DNA from: Vibrio fluvialis | GTDB lineage: Bacteria > Pseudomonadota > Gammaproteobacteria > Enterobacterales > Vibrionaceae | Length of the DNA stretch: 64,000 nt | Reading direction: 5' to 3' | Assembly: GCF_900460245.1 (NCBI RefSeq) | Contig: NZ_UHIP01000001.1 | Span: 2,046,001 to 2,110,000 of the forward strand | In this document: positions 47,014-57,695 of the stretch, piece by piece | How positions within the stretch are numbered: position 1 is the stretch's first letter | Layout of the letters: each line of letters starts with the position of its first letter | Translations under genes and position numbers: made by a program | Notes under the pieces: model-generated | Told to the model about the DNA's origin: nothing | Database searches by the model: none | The model's input: the letters and a program-made list of their open reading frames with translations, nothing else

Positions 47014-48528
47014 TTACGCGCCTTCGTTGTGCAACTCAAGGTTTGCCAGTTCCTGTTGGATTTCACGTTGCGTCTTCGCGTCATCACTGCGCATTGACTC
47101 AAGAAAGTCCAGGTATTGCTGGTCAATATCCCCTGTCACGTACTCGCCGTTAAAGACCGAAGTTTCAAACTTAGCGATGTCCTGATTACCAGCACGTACC
47201 GCGTCAACCAAATCATCCAGGGTCTGGAAAATCAGCGCATCAGCACCGATCTGCTTACAAATCGCTTCGTTGTCACGACCGTGAGCAATCAGCTCATTAG
47301 CACTCGGCATGTCGATACCGTAAACGTTCGGGAAGCGAATCTCTGGCGCTGCAGACACCATGTAGACTTTCTTCGCACCGGCGTCACGCGCCATCTCAAT
47401 GATTTGCTCAGAAGTAGTGCCGCGTACGATAGAGTCATCCACCAGTAGTACGTTCTTGTCTTTAAACTCAGAACGAATGGTGTTGAGCTTACGACGTACA
47501 GATTTCTTACGCTGTTGCTGGCCCGGCATGATAAACGTACGGCCCACATAACGGTTTTTCACGTAGCCCTGACGGTATGGTTTATCCAGCGCCTGAGCGA
47601 TTTGTAGCGCGATATCACATGAAGTTTCCGGAATCGGAATCACCACGTCGATGTCGAGCTCTGGGAAGTTGGCTTTGATACGGTCGCCCAGTTTTTTGCC
47701 CATTTCAACGCGCGCGCTGTAAACCGAAATCTTATCGATGAACGAATCCGGACGAGCAAAGTATACAAATTCAAAAATACATGGGTTGAGAACCGGATTG
47801 TCAGCACACTGCTTAGTGAACAGTTCACCTTCAAACGTCGCGTACACCGCTTCACCCGGTGCGACATCACGCATGAAATCAAAACCGACGGCATCGAGCG
47901 CTACCGATTCAGACGCGACCATATATTCCGTGCGACCATTCACTTCACGTTTACCCAGACACAGAGGACGGATACCGTGCGGGTCACGGAAAGCAATCAT
48001 ACCGTGGCCAATGATCATCGCAGTCACCGCGTAGGCACCGCGAATCGCACGGTGCACATTAGCAACTGCGCGGAAGACGTCTTCTGCTGTAACGTTGCCT
48101 TTCACGGTGTCGATTTCGTGTGCCAATACGTTCAGCAGCACCTCTGAATCCGAAGTGGTGTTGACGTGGCGACGGTCTTTTTCAAACAGTTTCTGGCGAA
48201 CTTCGTTGGCATTAGTGAGGTTGCCATTGTGAGCGAGGGTGATACCAAATGGCGAGTTGACGTAGAAAGGTTGAGCTTCAGAGGCACTTGAACTGCCTGC
48301 GGTTGGGTAACGAACGTGTCCGATACCGACGGAGCCCTGAAGGCGCTGCATGTGTTTCGCTTCAAAGACATCCTTCACTAAACCGTTCGCTTTACGCAGA
48401 CGAAAACGATTGCTTTCTATGGTACAAATACCAGCGGCATCTTGGCCACGATGCTGCAATACCGTTAACGCGTCATAAATTGACTGGTTTACAGGCGTTG
48501 TACCCACGATTCCAACAATACCACACAT
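47014..48528 (-). CDS. purF: Amidophosphoribosyltransferase
   Basis: First committed step of purine synthesis: PRPP + glutamine to phosphoribosylamine. The 504 residues start with the N-terminal nucleophile MCGIVGIVG (Cys2 after Met removal), the glutaminase HNGNLTN and [13 protein letters not shown], and the PRPP loop [14 protein letters not shown] (about 365-378). It follows cvpA on the minus strand, in the conserved order accD-folC-dedD-cvpA-purF. Confidence 0.98.
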   Translation of the reverse strand: MCGIVGIVGTTPVNQSIYDALTVLQHRGQDAAGICTIESNRFRLRKANGLVKDVFEAKHMQRLQGSVGIGHVRYPTAGSSSASEAQPFYVNSPFGITLAHNGNLTNANEVRQKLFEKDRRHVNTTSDSEVLLNVLAHEIDTVKGNVTAEDVFRAVANVHRAIRGAYAVTAMIIGHGMIAFRDPHGIRPLCLGKREVNGRTEYMVASESVALDAVGFDFMRDVAPGEAVYATFEGELFTKQCADNPVLNPCIFEFVYFARPDSFIDKISVYSARVEMGKKLGDRIKANFPELDIDVVIPIPETSCDIALQIAQALDKPYRQGYVKNRYVGRTFIMPGQQQRKKSVRRKLNTIRSEFKDKNVLLVDDSIVRGTTSEQIIEMARDAGAKKVYMVSAAPEIRFPNVYGIDMPSANELIAHGRDNEAICKQIGADALIFQTLDDLVDAVRAGNQDIAKFETSVFNGEYVTGDIDQQYLDFLESMRSDDAKTQREIQQELANLELHNEGA

Positions 48529-48562
48529 GTCCTAATCCTCGATTTGCGACAATTGCTGGCGC

Positions 48563-49054
48563 TTATACAGCGCCAGACAGAAAACTTGATGTTGCTTGTA
48601 AGTGTTCAAAGAACGGAGCAATAATGCGGCTAAATTCCGGCACCAGCTGCGAGCCCTTCCACCACTCTGAGCTTGGGAATGCGGTGAACGCATCCATAAA
48701 AAATAAGGCCGCTGCAACAATCAGAACTCCGCGTAGTGCGCCAAAAACGACACCCAGAATTCTGTCTGTTCCTGAAAGTCCGGTCTTTTGTACTAACTGC
48801 GAAATCACGTAGTTAACGATCGCACCCACAACCAATGTTGCGACAAACAGAGCGGCAATAGCCGATCCGTTGCGAAACATTTCATCCTTAATGTTAGTAA
48901 AGTATACCGCCAGCTTGGCGTAGTATTCCGAAGCGATATAAAACGCTCCAAACCAAATCACTAAGGACAGGGCTTCTTTCGCAAAGCCACGAACCAGACT
49001 GATCAGTGCAGACAAACCAATCACACTTAAAATGACAATATCTAACCAATTCAT
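48563..49054 (-). CDS. cvpA: CvpA family membrane protein (colicin V production)
   Basis: A 163-residue inner-membrane protein with four predicted helices, beginning MNWLDIVILSVIGLSALISL. The family is linked to colicin V production, envelope integrity and PurF-related growth in other bacteria. It precedes purF by 34 bases, as in E. coli. Confidence 0.95.
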   Translation of the reverse strand: MNWLDIVILSVIGLSALISLVRGFAKEALSLVIWFGAFYIASEYYAKLAVYFTNIKDEMFRNGSAIAALFVATLVVGAIVNYVISQLVQKTGLSGTDRILGVVFGALRGVLIVAAALFFMDAFTAFPSSEWWKGSQLVPEFSRIIAPFFEHLQATSSFLSGAV

Positions 49055-49116
49055 GAGTTCTTACATTCTAAGTTGGCGCGCATTTTAACAGAAAAATACG
49101 CGACGCAAACGTTTTC

Positions 49117-49677
49117 TTAAGGGTTTAGTGGTTTAAATTTGAGCAATTGACCTTTCGCGCCGGTAATTTTCTCTAATTCCAGCAACTGTTTTTCCAGCTT
49201 ACTTTTGGAGACATCCGGACCAATGATCACTCGGGTAAAACCATTTTCTTGTTTGGTATGAGCCTGATAGCCGCGCTTTTGCAAATCATCGACAACGTTT
49301 TTCGCATTCTCGGCATTCTTCAGCGCCATAAGCTGAATAATCCACGCACTGTCCTGATAATCATTTTTCTCAGGCACATTACGTACCGCTGTCGCTAAAG
49401 GTTTGCTTGGCTGAGTAGCAGGCGTAGACACTGTATTACTGACTGGCGCCGTGTCTACCGCCGTGACCGGTGATTCAGGCAAGGCGACTTGATCTTCCAC
49501 CGGGTCCAACACTTCAAATTTTTCCACTTCACTCTCAAGCTCAGGCTTGATCGGAATGCTGGCCATTTCTTCTTTGTAGTGCAGTTTTTTACCATCCAGC
49601 ACATCCGGTAACACAATGACACCGATAGCGACAAGAATGATGGTACCAACCAAACGGCTTTGAAATTTACTCGCCAT
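49117..49677 (-). CDS. dedD: SPOR-domain protein DedD
   Basis: A cell-division protein that binds septal peptidoglycan. The 186 residues have a single N-terminal membrane segment (about 8-25, VGTIILVAIGVIVLPDVL), a Pro/Thr/Ser linker with much Glu and Asp, and a C-terminal SPOR domain (about 110-180, WIIQLMALKNAENAKNVVD). It lies between folC and cvpA. Confidence 0.92.
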   Translation of the reverse strand: MASKFQSRLVGTIILVAIGVIVLPDVLDGKKLHYKEEMASIPIKPELESEVEKFEVLDPVEDQVALPESPVTAVDTAPVSNTVSTPATQPSKPLATAVRNVPEKNDYQDSAWIIQLMALKNAENAKNVVDDLQKRGYQAHTKQENGFTRVIIGPDVSKSKLEKQLLELEKITGAKGQLLKFKPLNP

Positions 49678-49692
49678 TGATACTCCCTTGGA

Positions 49693-50961
49693 TTAAGACG
49701 GGTTGTTGTTTTGCCAATGCTCCAACACTTCACCCACAGTGTGGAAAGAGCCGGCCACGACTATGACATCGTCTGACTGCGCTTGTGTCAACGCCGCTTC
49801 AAATGCCACGACCGGATTGGCGTAACGCGTTTGCGATTCAGCCAGATACTGACACAGCTCATCGGCACTGGCCGCGCGCGGACCGCTCAACGATGCAGGA
49901 TACCATTGCTTAACCACAGGTTTTAAAATCGCAAGCGTCGACTTCACGTCTTTGTCATGCAGCATGCCGACAACCAGATGCACGCTTTGGCCGGGGAAAC
50001 GCTGCTCAAGTTGAGATACCAGATATTCAGCTGAATGCGGGTTGTGCGCCACATCCAGTAAAATGGTTGGTGCATCGCTGATTTTTTGCATGCGACCGGC
50101 CAAAGTCGCCTTCTTCAGTCCTTCGACAATGTTGACATCACTGATTTCAAGTCCTGAACATCCGAGAGCCATCAATGCGGTCGCTGCGTTTGGCAGCGGC
50201 AAGGTTGGCAATGGCAGATCCGTCAGTTCAAATGAGCCGCTACGCCATTCCCAGCGCGTCTCGCTCACTTTGTCATACGTAAATTGGATACCGACCTGAT
50301 GGAATTCGGCGCCAATGTCATCCGCATGCGCCGCCACGGTTGCTGGCGGTTTAGGCTGACCACAGATGGCGGGTTTACCTGCACGGTAAATCCCAGCTTT
50401 CTCATAACCGATGACGTTGATGTCATCCCCCAGCCAATCCACATGGTCGATCGCCAAACTGGTAATCACTGACACATCATGGTCAACCACGTTGGTGGCA
50501 TCTAAACGACCGCCGAGGCCAACTTCCAGCAGCACCACATCAACGTTCTCTGTTTGGAACAAGCGCAGCGCGGCCAAAGTACCGAATTCAAACAAGCTGA
50601 GGGTAATCTCTCCACGTTGCTGCTCAACAAACGCGAATGCCTGAGTGTGCTTTTCATCACACATGTCTTGGCCGTTGATACGCACACGCTCGTTATAGCG
50701 AATAAGATGGGGGGAACTGTACACGCCAACCGAATAGCCCGCTTCCAGCAAAATGGCTTCCATCAAGGCGCAAGTTGAGCCTTTGCCGTTAGTGCCGGCA
50801 ACCGTAATGACGGTAGGAGCTGGTTTGGTAAGATTGGCTTTTTGAGCGACCGCCTGAACACGATCCAGACCGAGGTCGATGGCTGAGGTATGAATATGGG
50901 TTAAATAATCAAGCCACACCGAAAGAGGCGATGTGGCTTGAGGAATTGGGTTTTGACTCAT
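49693..50961 (-). CDS. folC: Dihydrofolate/folylpolyglutamate synthase
   Basis: Adds glutamate to dihydropteroate and folates. The 422 residues have the P-loop VAGTNGKGSTCALME (about 54-68), the Omega-loop region GLGGRLDATNVVDHD (about 149-163), DVAHNPHSAEY (about 306-316) and a Mur-ligase-type C-terminal domain. The gene follows accD by about 44 bases and precedes dedD. Confidence 0.97.
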   Translation of the reverse strand: MSQNPIPQATSPLSVWLDYLTHIHTSAIDLGLDRVQAVAQKANLTKPAPTVITVAGTNGKGSTCALMEAILLEAGYSVGVYSSPHLIRYNERVRINGQDMCDEKHTQAFAFVEQQRGEITLSLFEFGTLAALRLFQTENVDVVLLEVGLGGRLDATNVVDHDVSVITSLAIDHVDWLGDDINVIGYEKAGIYRAGKPAICGQPKPPATVAAHADDIGAEFHQVGIQFTYDKVSETRWEWRSGSFELTDLPLPTLPLPNAATALMALGCSGLEISDVNIVEGLKKATLAGRMQKISDAPTILLDVAHNPHSAEYLVSQLEQRFPGQSVHLVVGMLHDKDVKSTLAILKPVVKQWYPASLSGPRAASADELCQYLAESQTRYANPVVAFEAALTQAQSDDVIVVAGSFHTVGEVLEHWQNNNPS

Positions 50962-51005
50962 CTAACGTAGAACCATTGTTTTGCTTGGTTTAGTTAGAGC
51001 CTACT

Positions 51006-51932
51006 TTACCCTTTTTTGTTCGCTTCTGGTACAGAATATGCGGCTTCATTTGGCGCATCGTTCACAGAAACTACCAGCGGAGACTCCTGACGAGTCATTT
51101 TCGCCAGCAGGCCAGCAACGCGTTGACGCATTTCACGACGGTCTACGATCATGTCAATCGCGCCGTGCTCCAGCAAAAACTCACTGCGTTGGAAACCTTG
51201 TGGTAATTCTTCACGTACCGTTTGTTCGATAACACGGCGACCTGCGAAGCCGATCAGAGCTTTCGGTTCGCCGATATTGATGTCACCCAGCATCGCCAGA
51301 CTGGCTGATACACCGCCCATGGTTGGGTCTGTCATCACGGAAACAAACGGCAGGCCTTTTGCGGACAAACGCTCAAGCGCAGCACTGGTTTTCGCCATTT
51401 GCATCAGCGACATCAATGCTTCTTGCATACGTGCGCCGCCGCTGGCAGAGAAACAAACCAGACCGCAGTTCGCTTCGATTGCAGCGTCAACCGCACGCAC
51501 GAAACGCGCGCCGACCACTGACCCCATTGAACCACCCATAAAAGAGAATTCAAATGCACACGCAACCACAGGAATGCTCATCAACTCGCCTTTCATTACA
51601 ATTAGCGCGTCTTTTTCGCCACTGCTCTTCTGAGCTGCGGCAATACGCTCTTTGTAACGTTTGGAGTCTTTGAATTTCAGTTTATCTTGCGGCTCCAGCT
51701 CGTCCGCGATTTCGTAACGGTTTGCTTCGTCCAGAAACGTTTCAAGACGACGACGCGCCTTCATACGCATGTGATGATTACATTTAGGACAAACTTCAAG
51801 ATTGCGCTCTAGTTCAGCGTAATAAAGCACCTGTTCACAAGATGTACATTTGGTCCAAACCCCTTCTGGGATAGACGCTTTACGTGAACTTCCGATGTTG
51901 CTTTTTTCTAAAATCTTTTCAAGCCAGCTCAT
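51006..51932 (-). CDS. accD: Acetyl-CoA carboxylase carboxyltransferase subunit beta
   Basis: Subunit of the malonyl-CoA-forming enzyme of fatty-acid synthesis. The 308 residues have an N-terminal zinc finger [12 protein letters not shown]...VCPKCNHHM (CxxC...CxxC, about 27-52) and the carboxyltransferase core with [20 protein letters not shown] and [15 protein letters not shown]. The gene starts the accD-folC-dedD-cvpA-purF series. Confidence 0.97.
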   Translation of the reverse strand: MSWLEKILEKSNIGSSRKASIPEGVWTKCTSCEQVLYYAELERNLEVCPKCNHHMRMKARRRLETFLDEANRYEIADELEPQDKLKFKDSKRYKERIAAAQKSSGEKDALIVMKGELMSIPVVACAFEFSFMGGSMGSVVGARFVRAVDAAIEANCGLVCFSASGGARMQEALMSLMQMAKTSAALERLSAKGLPFVSVMTDPTMGGVSASLAMLGDINIGEPKALIGFAGRRVIEQTVREELPQGFQRSEFLLEHGAIDMIVDRREMRQRVAGLLAKMTRQESPLVVSVNDAPNEAAYSVPEANKKG

Positions 51933-52108
51933 GCAAGACCTTTTACTCTCTCATCTGCCGCTGTATTGCGACAGATTCTAATTCGACATTAACGCGTGTG
52001 GATTAAAGCATAGAAAATGCCAACTGTGGACAAAAAACTGGTTGTACCTATTTCTTGTACGGGCATCCCACGCACAATATTGTTCATATTTGAACCAATT
52101 ACTGCCAA

Positions 52109-52903
52109 TTAGTTCAAATTCTCAGGTAAGAATAGCGGACCAAGCGGCGCTTTGGGTAAATCAAACACCTCAGGATAGTCCACATCGACCAGATATAAGC
52201 CTTCTGCCTTGGCTGTCGCCCCCGCGAGCCTGCGGTCTTTGGCTTCCAGCAGCCACTGAATCCACTCGGGCTCCTGCTCACCACGACCAACGGCAATCAA
52301 ACTGCCGGTAATATTACGCACCATATGGTGGACAAACGCATTCGCTTTAATATCAATCACTATGTAGCGTTCGTGGCGAGTTACATTTAAGTGCATTATG
52401 TTACGCCAAGGACTGCGTGACTGACAATGCACGGCTCTAAATGACGTGAAGTCATTCTCACCCAGCAAGAATTGTCCTGCACGATGCATGCGTTCAACAT
52501 CCAATTCACCGTGATAATGGCTAACACCGGAAGACATAATGCCTGGTCGGAACATATGATTGTAGATCACATAGCGATAACGACGCGCCGTCGCGCTGAA
52601 TCGGGCATGAAATTCGTCCGGGACTTCTTTGGCCCAACGCACTGCAATGTTTTTCGGCAAATTAGCGTTGGCCCCCATCGACCAGGCCACCATTTTACGC
52701 GTCGCAGTCGTATCAAAATGAACCACCTGACCCGTACCATGTACTCCGGCGTCAGTTCTGCCTGCACACTGTACTTCGACAGGATGATTAGCGATGACCG
52801 TCAGTGCCTTTTCCAGCTCTTCCTGGACGCTTTTTACTTCGCGTTGGCGCTGCCAGCCATAGTATTGAGTTCCATCGTACTCGATACCCAAAGCGATTCT
52901 CAT
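52109..52903 (-). CDS. truA: tRNA pseudouridine synthase A
   Basis: Makes pseudouridine at positions 38-40 of tRNA anticodon stems. The 264 residues carry the catalytic Asp in [19 protein letters not shown] (near residue 55), [16 protein letters not shown] and [18 protein letters not shown] set the start at the ATG at 52903 ([20 protein letters not shown]), preceded by AGAGAAGAG; an upstream ATG adds five residues. It lies 128 bases downstream of fimV. Confidence 0.97.
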   Translation of the reverse strand: MRIALGIEYDGTQYYGWQRQREVKSVQEELEKALTVIANHPVEVQCAGRTDAGVHGTGQVVHFDTTATRKMVAWSMGANANLPKNIAVRWAKEVPDEFHARFSATARRYRYVIYNHMFRPGIMSSGVSHYHGELDVERMHRAGQFLLGENDFTSFRAVHCQSRSPWRNIMHLNVTRHERYIVIDIKANAFVHHMVRNITGSLIAVGRGEQEPEWIQWLLEAKDRRLAGATAKAEGLYLVDVDYPEVFDLPKAPLGPLFLPENLN

Positions 52904-52983
52904 GTTCTCTTCTCTCAAGCAAACTAGGGCGTTGAAAATGGGGCGGGCAGTATAAACCCTATCGCGTAGAATTTCTAATAGGC

Positions 52984-53012
52984 AAAAAAAGAGGTAACCC
53001 AGTTACCTCTTT
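52984..53012 (-). terminator. Terminator after fimV
   Basis: GAGGTAAC pairs with GTTACCTC around CCA; on the minus strand a seven-T run follows, 18 bases after the fimV stop. Confidence 0.88.
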
Positions 53013-53030
53013 TCATTTAATGTTGATAGC

Positions 53031-56000
53031 CTATGCTCGACCGTTAATGACATCAATCAAACGTTTAGCTTGCTGACGAATATCGTCACTGCCGTCCACG
53101 ATGGCCTCTTCCAGCAGTTTAACGGCACCTTTTTCATCGTTCATTTCCATGTAGATTTTGGCCAGATCCAGCTTGCCTGCAGCCTCTGAATTGCTATCCA
53201 CATCAACATCCGAAATTTCACCAATCACATCCGGGAACTCATTCAAACCAACGTCCAGCTTGAGTTCCTCATCATCTGGATTAAAAGCAGTATCTTCGCG
53301 TTCAACCTGAGCCATCAGTTCATCAATAGTCATGAAATGCTTCTCTTGCGGGTCGAAGTCGGCGAGATCTTCCTGCGTTGCCCAGTTTTCTGTTGCCACT
53401 TCCGGCTGCTGGTTTTGAATATCTGATTGCCAGACAGCACGTTCTTCTTCTGGTACTTCATCCGGAATGGTGGCTTGCTGATCGGGGGTCAGACTAAATC
53501 CATTCCAGTCTTCGCCGCCCATTTGCAACATCGCATCAATGTCCATGCCAGCACTGTCGATAGTTTGTGCATCAATTGGCTGATCGAATGAGAAGCCTTC
53601 ATTCTCTTCATTTTCATCAAGCAGTGAATTGAGTGAACGCTCATCAAACTCCTGATGCGCCATCGCCTCAAAGTCAATTCCAGCCTCTGCTTCAGGCGAA
53701 CGCTCAGGATCAATATCAGAAGAAGCGATTGAATCTGCCAGTGCATCTTCTTCGCTGTATTCCGGTAACTCTAAGTCATCGAATTCAAACTCATCTTCTG
53801 CCTGAGCATCAGCCAATTCTGCGGCGAGATCTTGTTCTTTAACTTCAGGCTCACCCGATAACTCCGGCTGCGCCATCGCATCTGCCAGCGCATCTTCTTC
53901 GCTGTATTCCGGTAACTCTAGGTCGTCGAATTCAAGCTCATCGCCTGCCTGAGCGTCAGCAAAGTCAGCAGTAAGGCCTTCTTCTTTAACTTCAGGCTCA
54001 CCCGATAACTCCCGCTGCGCTATCGCATCCGCCAGCGCATCTTCTTCGCTGTATTCCGGTAGCTCCAAGTCGTCGAATTCAAGCTCATCGTCTGCCTGAG
54101 CGTCAGCAAAGTCAGCAGTAAGGCCTTCTTCTTTAACTTCAGGCTCCCCCGACAACTCCGGCTGCGTAACCGCATCTGCCAGCGCATCTTCTTCGCTGTA
54201 TTCCGGCAGCTCTAGGTCGTCGAATTCAAACTCATCTTCTGCCTGAACATCGGCCAATTCTGCGGCGAGATCTTGTTCTTTAACTTTAGGCTCGCCCGAC
54301 AACTCCGGCTGCGCTATCGCATCCGCCAGCGCATCTTCTTCGCTGTATTCCGGTAGATCCAAGTCGTCGAATTCAAACTCATCTTCTGCCTGAGCACCGG
54401 CAAATTCGGCCGCGAGATTTTCTTCTTTAACCTCTGCTTCGGGCTCACCCGACAACTCCGGCTGTGCTATCGCATCTGCCAGCGCATCTTCTTCGCTGTA
54501 TTCCGGTAGCTCTAGGTCGCCGAAGTCAAACTCATCTTCTGCCTGAGCGTCAGCAAAGTCTGCGGCAAGGCCTTCTTCTTTAACTTCAGGCTCACCCGAT
54601 AACTCCGGCTGCGTAATCGCGTCGGCCAGCGCATCTTCTTCGCTGTATTCCGGTAGCTCCAAGTCGTCGAATTCATACTCATCTTCTGCCTGAACATCGG
54701 CAAATTCGGCCGCGAGATTTTCTTCTTTAACCTCTGCTTCGGGCTCACCCGACAACTCCGGCTGCGTAATCGCGTCGGCCAGCGCATCTTCTTCGCTGTA
54801 TTCCGGTAGCTCCAAGTCGTCGAATTCAAACTCATCTTCTGCCTGAACATCGGCCAATTCTGCGGCGAGATTTTCTTCTTTAACCTCTGCTTCGGGCTCA
54901 CCCGACAACTCCGGCTGCGCCATCGCTTCCGCCAGCGCATCTTCTTCGCTGTCTTCCGCTAGCGCTAATTCATCGAAATCAAACGATTCATCATCCAATT
55001 CTGCCGCGAAAAAATCGCACTCAACATCGTTGTCATCTGATGCCGAAGTGGTCTCTGAGACATTGTCGCGAACACTCTCAACGATCTCGGTGTTTTCTGC
55101 TCCATCTAGTTCTGCCATGAAGTCGGCCGAAGATAGCGGTTGGCTATCCTCCACTATTTCACTGGTTGATTCTGACTCTTCATCCAACAGCCAGTCATCA
55201 TCTTGTGGGACACCAAACTCGTTCGCGATAGGTTCGGGCACAGTCACTGCTGTTGGCGTTTTTTCTGGCTGCATCTCTGCCCCAGAATCAGTACCTTCAA
55301 TTTCAGGATTGAAATCGAAGGCCTCATCTTCAAACGCTGATTCCTCATCATCATCGAGATTGAACTCTTCGAGCAACGGATCATGTTCTGGAACAGAACT
55401 CAGCAAATCATCTTTGAAGTTGTCACTGTTAAACTCTGCGGTTGGTTCCTGAGCCAGCTGTTCAATTTCGAGCAACTCTTCAAAAAACTCCGTACCGTCA
55501 TCTAAAACAGGCTCTTCTACCGATTCAGAAGCCACATTTTCAGTTTTAACTGGTTGCTCTTCTTTCTCCACCCATTCATCGAGCAGGGTTGGGCTGTTGT
55601 GGTCAAACTCCTCGCTTGGTTCCGGCGCAGACTCATCCAGCAATTCGTTCAATAACTTGTCGCTGGCAACATCAAAGTCATCATCCAGTTCGAGGGTTTC
55701 CAAGCCGTCTTCGTCAGCGATGAGTTCATCAAGCAGATCCGTGCTGTCACTATCGAGAGTAACATCTTCATCAATAAGCTCGTCCAGCAACGCCGTCTCT
55801 TCAAAGTTATCGGCTTCTGCTTCCAGCGTTTCCAAGTCTGCTTGCGATTCGATGCTGTTAAACAGGCTCTCCAGATCCTCATCCGAGGTCATTTTCACAT
55901 CGGTCTGAGTGAGCTCACGCTCAATCGGATCCGACATCAGCTCGTCAAGGTTGTCATCTAGCAACGTATCAAAATCGAGGTCATCGGCAGTGTCATCTTC

Positions 56001-57458
56001 TTGACCGAATCCACTCAGCAGCTCATCCAACATCGATTGATCAATCGCATCTGACTCCAGATCTTCCACTTCACCATCATTTGCGAGAAGAGATTCGATT
56101 TCAGCCTGCGACATGTCACCGTCATCAGACAGATCAAAGGCCGCTTCATCATCGTCATCATTCGCATTGTGAGTCGCTTCATCCAGCGCACGCTCCATCT
56201 CTTCCAGACCGAGCGCTTTCTCTTCACTGTTGACGCTGATACCGCTGTTGCTGCCAAACTCAGTATCCAGATCGCCATCATCGTCAATACCAGCGAATGG
56301 GTCTTGTCCATCCTCGCCTTCGAGATTGAAATCAAGATCACTCTCATCCAGGTCAGCGAAGATATCGTCTTCATCTTTACTGTCGACTTCGTCACTGAAC
56401 AGTTTTTCACTGTCGTCAGTATCACCAAACAGATCATCGTCAAGCAGTAGTTCATCATCCAGACCATCAATTTCGGGTTCACCGACAGTGACAGGTGCAA
56501 CAGCAGCTTCCGGAGTTGCAGTTTGAGCGGGTTGCAGCGTAGGCTCCGTTGATGAAGACTTCGAGCGACGACTCAGCAGCATCAGCACCAGTAAACCAAT
56601 TAACAAACCCGGGATCAGCGCTAACAAGCCAACCATCCAACCATTGGACAACAGTTGATCGAGCGCAGATGGCGCGAGTTTTTGCGCTTCATCGCGCTTG
56701 ACGCGCTCTTCCTGCAGCAATTTCTCGACTTCAGAACGGATGCGGTTCTCATCGCCGAGTTCCTGTTTCAGGTTGTCGACTTCAGATTGCATCTGCGCCA
56801 CCATCAGGCGCAGTTTGTGATTTTTCTCTTCCAGAGCAACCAACTCGGTATCTGAAGCTGCAATCTGTTTTTCTACCTTCTCGACTTCAGGCTTCACCGT
56901 ATCAACCATTGCAGGCGCAGTGACGGTTTCAGCAACCTTGGCTGTAACCTGCTGAGTTTTCGCTTCCACTACAGGTTGAGGCTTTGCGATCGGAGCAGGT
57001 TGAATCGCGGGCTTAACTTCTCCCTGATTCAGGCGCGCTTGATGCGCAGCCATAATGTTGATCGCCTCTTGCGTCGTCGCACTACTCACTTGAGCCAAAG
57101 AAGGCACTCGGAGTGTGCTGCCCGGGATCAGGCTATGAATATTTTGATTTTCAAACGCTTGAGGGTTGAGGCGATAGATAGCCAGCAATGTTTGCTGAAC
57201 CGTTACCGCCGCAGAAGGCTTTAGACGAGTGGCAATCGACCATAAGGTATCTTGCTCGGTTGTCGGACCAAAAAATGTTGAAGGCTCGCTATTTGCAGAA
57301 GATGCAGCGTTACGCACAATCTCACTGCTGAATTGCGGAGAAGATTGTACCTCACCGCTCGGGCCGATAAGGCGAATGCCTTCTGCACTTACGATAGAAG
57401 TCTGAGTGACGGCAGCCACTGCCAAAGGCAACAGCAATCGCTGGAAAAATTGACGCAT
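53031..57458 (-). CDS. fimV: FimV/HubP polar landmark protein
   Basis: A large peptidoglycan-binding pole organiser (HubP in Vibrio) that recruits ParA-type and chemotaxis/flagellar proteins to the cell pole. The 1475 residues contain a signal peptide (about 1-25), a LysM-type periplasmic domain (about 60-115, with TLWSIATRLKPSAAVTVQQT and IPGSTLRVPS), a Pro/Ala/Val/Lys-rich stretch, a coiled-coil (about 185-260), a membrane segment (about 274-297) and a very acidic cytoplasmic part with seven full repeats (about 840-1250). It ends in a conserved TPR-like FimV C-terminal domain (AGKLDLAKIYMEMNDEKGAV). It stands upstream of truA. Confidence 0.95.
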   Translation of the reverse strand: MRQFFQRLLLPLAVAAVTQTSIVSAEGIRLIGPSGEVQSSPQFSSEIVRNAASSANSEPSTFFGPTTEQDTLWSIATRLKPSAAVTVQQTLLAIYRLNPQAFENQNIHSLIPGSTLRVPSLAQVSSATTQEAINIMAAHQARLNQGEVKPAIQPAPIAKPQPVVEAKTQQVTAKVAETVTAPAMVDTVKPEVEKVEKQIAASDTELVALEEKNHKLRLMVAQMQSEVDNLKQELGDENRIRSEVEKLLQEERVKRDEAQKLAPSALDQLLSNGWMVGLLALIPGLLIGLLVLMLLSRRSKSSSTEPTLQPAQTATPEAAVAPVTVGEPEIDGLDDELLLDDDLFGDTDDSEKLFSDEVDSKDEDDIFADLDESDLDFNLEGEDGQDPFAGIDDDGDLDTEFGSNSGISVNSEEKALGLEEMERALDEATHNANDDDDEAAFDLSDDGDMSQAEIESLLANDGEVEDLESDAIDQSMLDELLSGFGQEDDTADDLDFDTLLDDNLDELMSDPIERELTQTDVKMTSDEDLESLFNSIESQADLETLEAEADNFEETALLDELIDEDVTLDSDSTDLLDELIADEDGLETLELDDDFDVASDKLLNELLDESAPEPSEEFDHNSPTLLDEWVEKEEQPVKTENVASESVEEPVLDDGTEFFEELLEIEQLAQEPTAEFNSDNFKDDLLSSVPEHDPLLEEFNLDDDEESAFEDEAFDFNPEIEGTDSGAEMQPEKTPTAVTVPEPIANEFGVPQDDDWLLDEESESTSEIVEDSQPLSSADFMAELDGAENTEIVESVRDNVSETTSASDDNDVECDFFAAELDDESFDFDELALAEDSEEDALAEAMAQPELSGEPEAEVKEENLAAELADVQAEDEFEFDDLELPEYSEEDALADAITQPELSGEPEAEVKEENLAAEFADVQAEDEYEFDDLELPEYSEEDALADAITQPELSGEPEVKEEGLAADFADAQAEDEFDFGDLELPEYSEEDALADAIAQPELSGEPEAEVKEENLAAEFAGAQAEDEFEFDDLDLPEYSEEDALADAIAQPELSGEPKVKEQDLAAELADVQAEDEFEFDDLELPEYSEEDALADAVTQPELSGEPEVKEEGLTADFADAQADDELEFDDLELPEYSEEDALADAIAQRELSGEPEVKEEGLTADFADAQAGDELEFDDLELPEYSEEDALADAMAQPELSGEPEVKEQDLAAELADAQAEDEFEFDDLELPEYSEEDALADSIASSDIDPERSPEAEAGIDFEAMAHQEFDERSLNSLLDENEENEGFSFDQPIDAQTIDSAGMDIDAMLQMGGEDWNGFSLTPDQQATIPDEVPEEERAVWQSDIQNQQPEVATENWATQEDLADFDPQEKHFMTIDELMAQVEREDTAFNPDDEELKLDVGLNEFPDVIGEISDVDVDSNSEAAGKLDLAKIYMEMNDEKGAVKLLEEAIVDGSDDIRQQAKRLIDVINGRA
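53737..54975 (-). repeat. Tandem acidic repeats within fimV
   Basis: Seven complete units of 49 or 51 residues (147 or 153 bases), with partial units at both ends. Each reads about: EEnLAAELADvQAEDEFEF, then DDLELPEYSEEDALADAI.QP, then ELSGEPE(AE)VK. Two unit lengths differ by the dipeptide AE. The units vary at a few sites, with DNA closely similar. Confidence 0.92.
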
Positions 57459-57643
57459 AAAAGGCTCAGCTGAATGCTTTAACTAAAGGAATACAATGAT
57501 CTGTTAAATATATCGGATCAGCTAGGCAAAACTATAGGCTGTAAGGCAAAAAATGTGTCTCGACCACAATAATCGCAGGAATCTCACACAAATTTTGTGC
57601 TCGGGGCAGGCCTCCGCTCACGTGTGAGGTGATTATTGATAAA

Positions 57644-57673
57644 AATAAAGCCAGCGTTGTGCTGGCTTTATTT
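57644..57673 (-). terminator. Terminator after glnS
   Basis: AAATAAAGCCAGC pairs with GCTGGCTTTATTT around GTTGT; the T-rich side serves the minus-strand glnS gene, 22 bases after its stop. Confidence 0.8.
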
Positions 57674-57695
57674 CAATGATCACAGTGCAAAACGC

